From Desulfobulbaceae bacterium (GTDB lineage Bacteria > Desulfobacterota > Desulfobulbia > Desulfobulbales > Desulfocapsaceae), in the NCBI GenBank assembly GCA_003509305.1, contig DOMU01000071.1, forward strand, positions 1-9,873: a DNA stretch of 9,873 bases. The letters are read 5' to 3'. Positions within the stretch are counted from its first letter, which is position 1. Each line of letters starts with the position of its first letter. Positions 1 through 5,428 of this stretch are shown in pieces. The translations under genes and the position numbers were made by a program. Under the pieces are notes generated by a model, which did no database searches, had not been told where the DNA came from, and was given only the letters and a program-made list of their open reading frames with translations.

Positions 1-804
1 CCCCTCGATCATCACCTGCACGTCGCGTTGCCAGGCGGCTTTGGTCAATTCGCCCAGAATAATGAGTTCCTGGATCTGTGCCGCGTCGGTGGCATCGCGC
101 AGGCTTCCTGGACGCAGGCCATCGCCGAGGCTTAAGGTGACATCGTACTCGCGGCAAATACCGAGCAGCCGGTCGAAGTGTTCATAAAAAGGGTTTTCCG
201 CCTGGTTTCGCTCCATCCAGTCAAGCAGCAGCGAGCCGCCCCGGCTGACGACATGGGTCAGCCGCGGATTTTTGCGCAGCCGCGTCACCGCCTCCTGGGT
301 CAGCCCGGCGTGGATGGTCATGAAATCGACACCGTCCTCGGCGTGCATGCGCACCACTTCGAAGAAATCATCAACCGTGATTTTGCCGACATCCTTGCCA
401 TAGCGGGCGACGGCGTCATAGACCGGCACGGTGCCGATCATCACCGGGCAGATGGCGACGGCCTCGCGGCGGAAGGCGCGCGTATCGCCGAAGGTGCTCA
501 GATCCATGATGGCGTCGGCCTTCAGCGCCACGGCGCGGCGGACTTTTTCCACCTCTTTTTCGACGCGGCAGCAGTCTTCCGAGACGCCCAGGTTGACGTT
601 GATCTTTGTGCATAAATTGGCGCCGATGCCTTTGGCCACGAGATTTTTATGTTCGCGGTTGGCCGGGATAACGATGCGGCCCTCGGCAAGACCGGCAACC
701 AGCGCCTCTTCCGTGATTTTTTCGTCGCGCAGAACCTGGCGCATTTGTTCGGTTACAATACCGCTTCTGGCAGCGGCCATCTGGGTGAAAAACGGGGTGG
801 GCAT
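1..804 (-). CDS. thiC/bzaF: ThiC-family radical SAM enzyme, N-terminal 268 residues (ThiC or 5-hydroxybenzimidazole synthase BzaF)
   Basis: The minus frame is open from an ATG at 804 to the window edge, so the 3' end is missing. A GGAG at 814-811 lies 6 bases before the ATG. The family converts aminoimidazole ribotide by SAM radical chemistry, to the thiamin pyrimidine (ThiC) or to 5-hydroxybenzimidazole for the B12 lower ligand (BzaA/B/F). Family blocks seen: IPANREH (46-52), GTVPVYD (124-130), GVDFMTIHAG (158-167), VVSRGGS (185-191), LSLGDGLRPG (224-233), GELTKAAW (251-258), DVQVMIEG (261-268). It is the short form, lacking the extra N-terminal domain of enterobacterial ThiC. The C-terminal CX2CX4C iron-sulfur motif would lie outside the window. 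Typical ThiC hallmarks are changed: NVNLGVS (69-75) where NANIG is usual, DLSTFGD (101-107) where STGG or STGR is usual, and VYDA where IYQA is usual. These make a BzaF-type function plausible. Family membership is secure; the choice between functions is not. Confidence 0.9.
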   Translation of the reverse strand, partial: MPTPFFTQMAAARSGIVTEQMRQVLRDEKITEEALVAGLAEGRIVIPANREHKNLVAKGIGANLCTKINVNLGVSEDCCRVEKEVEKVRRAVALKADAIMDLSTFGDTRAFRREAVAICPVMIGTVPVYDAVARYGKDVGKITVDDFFEVVRMHAEDGVDFMTIHAGLTQEAVTRLRKNPRLTHVVSRGGSLLLDWMERNQAENPFYEHFDRLLGICREYDVTLSLGDGLRPGSLRDATDAAQIQELIILGELTKAAWQRDVQVMIEG

Positions 805-1020
805 GAAATTCTCCGTGCGAAGCGGTTATAGGAAAAAAGGCGGCGGCTTGCTTGAAAACGCTGTTTCGTTTGCCGCAAGGTTTGTCGCCAAGCTTTTCCT
901 TCTATCCATTTTCGCCGCTGGCGGCAATGCAAATCGCGGTGGTTGCCCCGATGGCCAGACAATTTTCTTGCAACTGACGCAGCCGCCCACTATACTGTTC
1001 CGCTTCCGCACAGTTTGGGC
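805..1020. other. Divergent intergenic region between the ThiC-family gene and tRNA-His
   Basis: This 216-base gap contains the tRNA-His promoter (plus strand) and the untranslated leader of the ThiC-family gene (minus strand). I looked on the minus strand for the conserved TPP riboswitch strings (CTGAGA, GAACCTGAT) and for a cobalamin riboswitch core and found neither. A GC-rich short inverted repeat lies near 912-925, with too small a loop to interpret. No clear sigma70 promoter for the minus-strand gene could be picked out; a TATAAC at about 831-826 lacks a good -35 partner. Confidence 0.6.
968..996 (+). promoter_or_regulatory. Sigma70-type promoter of tRNA-His
   Basis: A -35 box TTGCAA at 968-973 and a -10 box TATACT at 991-996 are separated by exactly 17 bases. 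Transcription would start near 1003, about 19 bases before the mature tRNA 5' end. Both hexamers are close to consensus, as expected for a stable RNA gene. Confidence 0.8.
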
Positions 1021-1021
1021 G

Positions 1022-1098
1022 GTGGATGTAGCTCAGTTGGTTAGAGCACCTGGTTGTGGCCCAGGAGGCCGTGGGTTCGAGTCCCATCATCCACCCCA
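1022..1098 (+). tRNA. tRNA-His (GTG anticodon)
   Basis: A full cloverleaf is visible. The acceptor arm GTGGATG (1022-1028) pairs with CATCCAC (1088-1094). The anticodon stem CCTGG/CCAGG carries the 7-base loop TTGTGGC with anticodon GTG at 1056-1058. The T arm contains GTTCGAG. C73 is at 1095 and the CCA end is encoded at 1096-1098. The base before the acceptor arm (1021) is G and can pair with C73, giving the G-1:C73 identity pair recognised by most bacterial histidyl-tRNA synthetases. Many alphaproteobacteria have lost this pair, so its presence here is mildly informative about taxonomy. Confidence 0.97.
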
Positions 1099-1143
1099 TT
1101 GACTGGTTTATTTCAGCCGCGCCCCACTTTCTGTCCCATCAAG

Positions 1144-1176
1144 GCCGGACTCCTGTCAGGGATTCCGGCTTTTTTT
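1144..1176 (+). terminator. Rho-independent terminator after tRNA-His
   Basis: GCCGGA (1144-1149) pairs with TCCGGC (1164-1169), followed by seven T residues (1170-1176). The 14-base intervening segment can form a further short CCT/AGG pairing. It should end the tRNA-His transcript, although some read-through could feed the hydrolase gene 55 bases on, for which I see no separate convincing promoter. Confidence 0.8.
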
Positions 1177-1230
1177 GTATTGTTCTTGCCAGCGCCGTCC
1201 CGAACGCTGTCTTTCCGCGAGGCAACGCCT

Positions 1231-2067
1231 ATGCCCTATGAAAAACTCGATCACCCGGAATCTTTGGCCTGGATTTTCAATGCCTCTCAAGCTGTCGTCA
1301 CCGCGCCGCCCGCCGGGGCGCAAGATGTTTTCTGGCCGATGGCCGATGGCGTGCGCTTGGCCTGCCGCATTTATCAGACGGATGCGCCCGCCGCGCCGAT
1401 GCTCCTCTATTTTCACGGGCGCGGCGACAGCCTTGCCGTTTGCGATACCATTGCCCCTGGCTATACCGCTTGCGGCCTGCATTTCATCGCCGCCAGTTAT
1501 CGCGGCTATGGCGCCAGTGAGGGCGCACCTTCGGTGGCGGCGATGTTTGCCGATGGCGTGCGCATCCTCGATCATCTCTTGGCCTGGCGCAAGGAAAACG
1601 ATCATACCGGCGCCCTGATCATTATGGGGCGCTCGCTGGGCAGTGCCGCCGCCATTGATCTGTGCTGGCAACGGCAGCGGGATTTTAAGGGACTGATCAT
1701 CGAAAGCGGTTTTGGCGATACCCTGCCTCTTATTGCTCATAACGGCATCACCCCGCCGGAAGGGGATACGACTGAAGCGGATGGTTTCGGTAATTGCCGG
1801 AAAATCGCCGCCATCACCTTGCCGACTTTGATTCTGCACGGGGCGCGCGACGAGACGGTGCCGCCGGCGCAGGCGGAAAGGCTGCAAGCGGCTTCCGGTG
1901 CCCGCAACAAGCAGTTTCTGCTGGTGCCTGGCGCCGATCATAAGACGGTCATCGCCCAAGGAGGAGCGCTCTATTTTCAGACGATCAGGCGTTTTGTCGA
2001 TGGCATCACGGGCGTGGACGATTGGCGGGCCCGCCGCCGGGCCATGAAAAATCGGGAGCGGTCATGA
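1231..2067 (+). CDS. Alpha/beta hydrolase family protein (serine hydrolase), 278 aa
   Basis: This is a probable cytoplasmic serine hydrolase of the alpha/beta fold; the substrate cannot be deduced. The catalytic set is visible: the oxyanion-hole HG at residues 62-63 (LYFHGRGD), the nucleophile elbow GRSLG with Ser135, Asp207 in HGARDETVP, and His237 in PGADHKT. Spacing and length are typical of Hydrolase_4/BAAT-like proteins. There is no signal peptide. The frame is open further upstream, but those codons run through the tRNA-His gene and its terminator, so the ATG at 1231 is preferred; GAGG at 1219-1222 sits 8 bases before it. The C-terminus is short and very basic (WRARRRAMKNRER). Its stop overlaps the start of the dCMP deaminase gene by four bases (ATGA), suggesting translational coupling. 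A link between the hydrolase and nucleotide or threonine metabolism is not evident. Confidence 0.88.
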   Translation: MPYEKLDHPESLAWIFNASQAVVTAPPAGAQDVFWPMADGVRLACRIYQTDAPAAPMLLYFHGRGDSLAVCDTIAPGYTACGLHFIAASYRGYGASEGAPSVAAMFADGVRILDHLLAWRKENDHTGALIIMGRSLGSAAAIDLCWQRQRDFKGLIIESGFGDTLPLIAHNGITPPEGDTTEADGFGNCRKIAAITLPTLILHGARDETVPPAQAERLQAASGARNKQFLLVPGADHKTVIAQGGALYFQTIRRFVDGITGVDDWRARRRAMKNRERS

Positions 2068-2549
2068 AACGCCAGGGTTATCTGTCATGGGATGAATACT
2101 TTATGGCCGTGGCGCTCTTGTCGGCGCAGCGCAGCAAGGACCCGCACACCCAGGTTGGCGCCTGCATCGTCAACGAACAGCAGCGCATCGTCGGCGTCGG
2201 CTACAACGGTCTGCCGCGCGGCTGCTCTGACGATGATATGCCCTGGGGCCGCGATGGCAATTTCCTCGACAGCAAATACGCCTACGTCTGCCATGCCGAA
2301 CTGAACGCGGTGATGAACGCCATTTCCACCGATCTGCGCCAATGCCGCATCTATGTGACGCTTTTTCCCTGCAACGAATGCGTCAAGGTGATTATGCAGT
2401 CGGGTATCCGTGAGATCATTTATTTGTCCGACAAGTACAGTGATTTGGATATCACCAAGGCGGCGAAAAAAATGCTCGACCGTTCGCCCTATATCAGCTA
2501 CCGGCAGTTTGTGCCGGAACGTGACAGTCTGACTATCACTTTTTCTTAA
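2064..2549 (+). CDS. dCMP deaminase (deoxycytidylate deaminase), 161 aa
   Basis: It deaminates dCMP to dUMP in the cytoplasm, supplying thymidylate synthase. The zinc-dependent cytidine/deoxycytidylate deaminase signature is complete: CHAELNA with ligand His77 and proton-shuttle Glu79, and PCNEC with ligands Cys103 and Cys106. Unusually, the whole chain reads like the animal/phage T4-type enzyme: EYFMAVALLSAQRSKDP, QVGACIVN, VGYNGLPRGCSDD, YVCHAELNAVMN, LFPCNEC and SDKY recur almost unchanged in human DCTD as I recall it, and the 161-residue length is close to the 178 of the human protein. The ATG at 2064 is chosen because GGGAG at 2054-2058 lies 5 bases upstream and the start overlaps the hydrolase stop. 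Homoserine dehydrogenase begins 9 bases after its stop. Many proteobacteria make dUMP from dCTP via Dcd; whether this genome also has dcd cannot be seen here. Confidence 0.95.
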   Translation: MKRQGYLSWDEYFMAVALLSAQRSKDPHTQVGACIVNEQQRIVGVGYNGLPRGCSDDDMPWGRDGNFLDSKYAYVCHAELNAVMNAISTDLRQCRIYVTLFPCNECVKVIMQSGIREIIYLSDKYSDLDITKAAKKMLDRSPYISYRQFVPERDSLTITFS

Positions 2550-2558
2550 AAAATTCCC

Positions 2559-3872
2559 ATGAAAGAGATTCAGGTAGGACTCATCGGTTTTGGCACTGTC
2601 GGCGGTGGCCTGGCGCAGACCCTTCACGAGCAGGAGGAGCGGCTGGCGCAAAAGACCGGCTGCCGCATTCGCCTGACCCATATTGCCGATAGCCGGCTGA
2701 CCAGCCTGCCGGAACCATTTAGCCATATCCGCCTGAGCCAGGATGCGAACGACCTGTTCGCCAACGACGATCTCGACATCATTGTCGAATTGATCGGCGG
2801 CCTGGAACCGGCGCGGACGTTTCTTTTGGCCGCCATCGCCGCCGGTAAACACGTGGTCACGGCCAACAAGGCCCTGCTCAGCACCCATGGCCGCGACATT
2901 TTCCAGGCGGCCATGGCGAAAAATGTCGAGGTTGGTTTCGAGGCCAGCGTCGGTGGCGGCATCCCGGTAATCAAAGCCCTGAAAGAAGGTCTGGTGGCCA
3001 ATACTATCCTGCATATTCGCGGCATCATGAACGGCACCGCCAACTTCATCCTGACCAAGATGACGGAGGAGGGCGCGCCCTTTGCCGAGGTGCTGGCCGA
3101 GGCGCAGCGGCTGGGCTATGCCGAGGCCGACCCGACCTATGACATTGAGGGTATCGACACCGCCCACAAGCTGGCCATCCTCACCACCATCGCCTATGGC
3201 CGTCATATTTCCCTAAATGATGTCAGTGTCGAGGGCATCAGCCGGCTCGAACCAATCGACATCGACTTCGCCCGCCAGTTCGGCTGCCGTATCAAGCTCT
3301 TGGCGATCAGCGTCAACCACGGTGACCATATCGAAGCCCGTGTCCATCCGACCATGGTGCCGGAAGACCACATGCTGGCCTCGATCAACGGGGCCTTTAA
3401 TGCCATCGAATTCCGTGGCGACACCGTCGGCGATGTCCTTTTGTATGGCCAGGGCGCCGGTAAAATGCCGACCGGCAGCGCCGTTGCCGCCGATGTTGTC
3501 GATATTGCGAGAAATATTATCCATGGCGCCGTGGGCCGCGTGCCGCCTCTCGCCTATCCGCTAGAGGTGATGGCCGCGCCGGTCATCACGCCGATGAGCC
3601 GCCTGGTCTGTCCCTGGTACTTCCGCGTCACCGCTTTCGATCAGCCGGGGGTATTGGCGCAAATATCCGGCATTCTTGGCCGATACGATATTTCGATCAA
3701 ATCGGTGATTCAGCATGGCCGCGACCGTGACGAACCGGTGCATATCGTCTTCCACACCCATAACGCCGTGGAAGAAGCGGTGAACCGGGCGCTCGGCGAA
3801 ATCGACAAGCTGGCCGTCTGCGCCGCGCCGACCGTGAAGATCCGTTTCCTTGATGAGGGAGAACGTCCGTGA
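2559..3872 (+). CDS. hom: Homoserine dehydrogenase with C-terminal ACT domain, 437 aa
   Basis: It reduces aspartate-4-semialdehyde to homoserine with NAD(P)H, the branch step to threonine and methionine. The N-terminal Rossmann domain carries GLIGFGTVGGG (7-17), and TANKALL with Lys104 follows. The catalytic domain has GIMNGTANFIL (155-165) and the segment 189-204, where Glu189, Asp195, Asp200 and Lys204 match the 6-5-4 residue spacing of the catalytic residues described for yeast homoserine dehydrogenase. Residues about 355-425 form an ACT regulatory domain (FDQPGVLAQISGILGRYDIS), which in this family usually mediates threonine feedback inhibition. Length is standard for a monofunctional enzyme; no aspartokinase domain is fused. 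The ribosome binding site before the ATG is weak, but the gene starts 9 bases after the dCMP deaminase stop. Its TGA overlaps the GTG of the next gene, pairing it with the proposed homoserine kinase. Confidence 0.97.
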   Translation: MKEIQVGLIGFGTVGGGLAQTLHEQEERLAQKTGCRIRLTHIADSRLTSLPEPFSHIRLSQDANDLFANDDLDIIVELIGGLEPARTFLLAAIAAGKHVVTANKALLSTHGRDIFQAAMAKNVEVGFEASVGGGIPVIKALKEGLVANTILHIRGIMNGTANFILTKMTEEGAPFAEVLAEAQRLGYAEADPTYDIEGIDTAHKLAILTTIAYGRHISLNDVSVEGISRLEPIDIDFARQFGCRIKLLAISVNHGDHIEARVHPTMVPEDHMLASINGAFNAIEFRGDTVGDVLLYGQGAGKMPTGSAVAADVVDIARNIIHGAVGRVPPLAYPLEVMAAPVITPMSRLVCPWYFRVTAFDQPGVLAQISGILGRYDISIKSVIQHGRDRDEPVHIVFHTHNAVEEAVNRALGEIDKLAVCAAPTVKIRFLDEGERP

Positions 3873-5095
3873 AATACCTGCTTCTCGTCGGCGACGGCAT
3901 GGGTGATTATCCGCTGGCTGAACTCGGCGGCAAAACACCGCTTGAAGCGGCGCGGACGCCAACCATGGACGCCCTGTGCGGCCAGGGAGAATTATTTTTC
4001 GCGCAAACCGTGCCAGAGGGCTATCCGCCGGGCAGCGATGTCGCCAATATGTCGCTTCTCGGCTATGACCCGGCGCGTTACTACACAGGCCGGGCGCCAC
4101 TTGAGGCGGCGGCCATGGGCGTGCATCTGGCCGCCGATGAAATCGCCTTCCGCTGCAATCTGGTGACCCTCGACTATGATTTAGCCAGCGGTCAGGCGGC
4201 GATGGTCGATTTCGCCGCCGGGCATATCGGCAACGATGAATCGCATCAACTGATTGCCGCCTTACAGGCCGCTTGCGGCTCGGCGATGTTTCACTTTTAT
4301 CCCGGTGTCAGCTACCGGCATCTGCTGGTCGTGAAGGGTGAGCATCCAGGTTTTGTCCCGGTGCCGCCGCACGACCACAGCGGCAGGGATGTCAGTGAAT
4401 ATTTTCGTAACTACCTGCGGCTTCCGGCCTGGCGGGAACTTTTAACCACAGCGTCGGCGGTGCTGGCCACCCATCCGGTCAATGTGGCGCGGCAAAAGGC
4501 TGGAAAAAAGCCGGCGACGATGATCTGGCCCTGGGGCGAAGGCAAGGCGCCGTCCATGCCGGCTCTCGCCGCTCGTTTCGGCATCAGCGGCACCATGGTC
4601 AGCGCCGTCGATCTGTTGAAGGGTTTGGCTGTGGTGGGCGGCCTGGACGTGGCCAGTGTTTCTGGCGCCACCGGCTATATCGACACCAATTACGCCGGCA
4701 AGGCGCGGGCGGCGCTGGATGCCCTGGAAAATCAGGATTTTGTTTTCGTTCATCTCGAAGGGCCGGACGAGGCCGGGCACCAGGGCATCCTCGCCGACAA
4801 GATCCAGGCCATCGAAGATTTCGACGGCAGGATCGTCGCGCCGCTGGTTGCCGCGCTTCAAGAAAGAAACGAAGAATTCCGGGCGCTGATTACCATGGAC
4901 CATTTCACGCCGATGGCTATCCGTACCCACAGCCGCGACGCCGTGCCGGTGCTGCTTTACGATTCGCGGCACGATTCGGCGTTGCGCTTGCCTTTTTGTG
5001 AAAGCGCCTGTCTGGATGAAGCGCGGCGCGCTGGCGCGGCCCCGGTAACCGGCCATCACCTGCTGGCGCGGCTGCTCGAACAGAAGGAAGATTGA
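3869..5095 (+). CDS. apgM: ApgM-like cofactor-independent phosphoglycerate mutase family protein, proposed homoserine kinase, 408 aa
   Basis: This belongs to the archaeal-type 2,3-bisphosphoglycerate-independent phosphoglycerate mutase family (alkaline phosphatase superfamily). Metal-binding and catalytic landmarks are intact: DGMGD with Asp9 (9-13), nucleophile Ser56 in PPGSDVANMSLLGYDP (53-68), HDHSGRDV (168-175), HLEGPDEAGHQG with Asp300 and His304, and TMDHFTPMAIRTHSRD with Asp344, His345 and His354. Bacterial members encoded directly after hom form a subfamily annotated as proposed homoserine kinase (sometimes ThrB2), a non-orthologous replacement for GHMP-type ThrB. The GTG start at 3869 is chosen because it overlaps the hom stop (GTGA) and GAGGGAG at 3855-3861 sits 7 bases upstream. 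Family assignment is firm. The homoserine kinase role rests on gene order; a glycolytic mutase is the alternative. Confidence 0.9.
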   Translation: MKYLLLVGDGMGDYPLAELGGKTPLEAARTPTMDALCGQGELFFAQTVPEGYPPGSDVANMSLLGYDPARYYTGRAPLEAAAMGVHLAADEIAFRCNLVTLDYDLASGQAAMVDFAAGHIGNDESHQLIAALQAACGSAMFHFYPGVSYRHLLVVKGEHPGFVPVPPHDHSGRDVSEYFRNYLRLPAWRELLTTASAVLATHPVNVARQKAGKKPATMIWPWGEGKAPSMPALAARFGISGTMVSAVDLLKGLAVVGGLDVASVSGATGYIDTNYAGKARAALDALENQDFVFVHLEGPDEAGHQGILADKIQAIEDFDGRIVAPLVAALQERNEEFRALITMDHFTPMAIRTHSRDAVPVLLYDSRHDSALRLPFCESACLDEARRAGAAPVTGHHLLARLLEQKED

Positions 5096-5096
5096 C

Positions 5097-5165
5097 ATGA
5101 TCGGCGAATTACACATCGACCACAGCGAAATACGAAGCCGCCTCATCGTATTCTTCTTGACATGA
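5097..5165 (+). CDS. Possible 22-codon small open frame or remnant downstream of apgM
   Basis: An ATG one base after the apgM stop opens a 22-codon frame, MIGELHIDHSEIRSRLIVFFLT. A good Shine-Dalgarno sequence, AAGGAAG (5084-5090), lies 6 bases upstream. The peptide resembles the usual opening of short bacterial NAD synthetases (an I-D-x(4)-R-x(2)-L-x(2)-F pattern), so it may be the stub of a truncated gene, but 22 residues are too few to be sure. Its last codons coincide with the -35 box of the tRNA-Gln promoter. It could equally be untranslated spacer. Confidence 0.25.
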   Translation: MIGELHIDHSEIRSRLIVFFLT

Positions 5166-5186
5166 ACCGGCGAAATTCTTTATAAA
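5157..5186 (+). promoter_or_regulatory. Sigma70-type promoter of tRNA-Gln
   Basis: A perfect -35 TTGACA (5157-5162) is followed after 18 bases by TATAAA (5181-5186); shifted by one base, TTATAA gives a 17-base spacer. The start would lie near 5193, about 9 bases before the mature tRNA. Confidence 0.8.
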
Positions 5187-5201
5187 GCGGCGCATCTCTT
5201 T

Positions 5202-5275
5202 TGGGGAATGGTCTAATGGTAAGGCGGCGGACTCTGACTCCGCTTATCTAGGTTCGAATCCTGGTTCCCCAGCCA
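5202..5275 (+). tRNA. tRNA-Gln (CTG anticodon)
   Basis: The acceptor arm TGGGGAA (5202-5208) pairs with TTCCCCA (5265-5271), with the U1-A72 pair typical of tRNA-Gln. The anticodon stem GCGGA/TCCGC carries the loop CTCTGAC with anticodon CTG at 5234-5236, reading CAG. The T loop contains GGTTCGAATCC. G73 (5272) and an encoded CCA (5273-5275) complete it. It is a single tRNA gene with its own promoter and terminator. Confidence 0.97.
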
Positions 5276-5284
5276 AGCTAATTC

Positions 5285-5317
5285 AAGGGCAACGCGAATG
5301 ACGCGCTTGCCCTTTTT
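5285..5317 (+). terminator. Strong rho-independent terminator after tRNA-Gln
   Basis: AAGGGCAA (5285-5292) pairs perfectly with TTGCCCTT (5307-5314). An inner CGCG/CGCG pairing (5293-5296 with 5302-5305) has a single bulged C at 5306 and closes the loop AATGA. The 3' arm runs into five T residues (5313-5317). I saw no hairpin terminator between apgM and the tRNA, so this may also end the upstream operon's transcript. Confidence 0.88.
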
Positions 5318-5345
5318 CCCTTTCTTGGCCCCGCTCCGTCGTCGC

Positions 5346-5374
5346 TTGTGGCTCTCCGGCAAAACAGGTATACA
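5346..5374 (+). promoter_or_regulatory. Probable promoter of the FG-GAP protein gene
   Basis: TTGTGG (5346-5351) and TATACA (5369-5374) are separated by 17 bases. Initiation near 5381 would give a leader of about 48 bases before the ATG at 5429. The site lies just after the tRNA-Gln terminator, as expected for an independent transcription unit. Confidence 0.6.
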
Positions 5375-5428
5375 CGGCTGGTTTGTCCACTCGCTTTTGC
5401 TTCCCACGCTTTTTTCATGGAGTCGATG

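Noticed and set aside
173..200. Possible frameshift in the ThiC-family gene at a homopolymer run
   Set aside because: Translating across the T-run (minus strand) keeps the family sequence AENPFYEHFDRLL in frame, so the gene is intact here.
178..615. Plus-strand open frame of 145 codons opposite the ThiC-family gene
   Set aside because: It is antisense to well-conserved ThiC-family sequence, its composition is typical of a reverse-strand shadow, and it has no recognisable domain.
1054..1230. Upstream extension of the alpha/beta hydrolase frame
   Set aside because: It would begin inside the tRNA-His gene and run through its terminator; the conserved hydrolase sequence and a ribosome binding site support the ATG at 1231.
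1021..1230. tRNA-His as an attachment site for an integrated element
   Set aside because: No integrase gene lies nearby and no repeat of the tRNA 3' end was noticed; the following genes look like ordinary chromosomal metabolism.
2085..3206. Minus-strand open frame of 373 codons
   Set aside because: It lies entirely opposite the dCMP deaminase and homoserine dehydrogenase genes, both of which have intact catalytic motifs; long antisense frames are common at this GC content.
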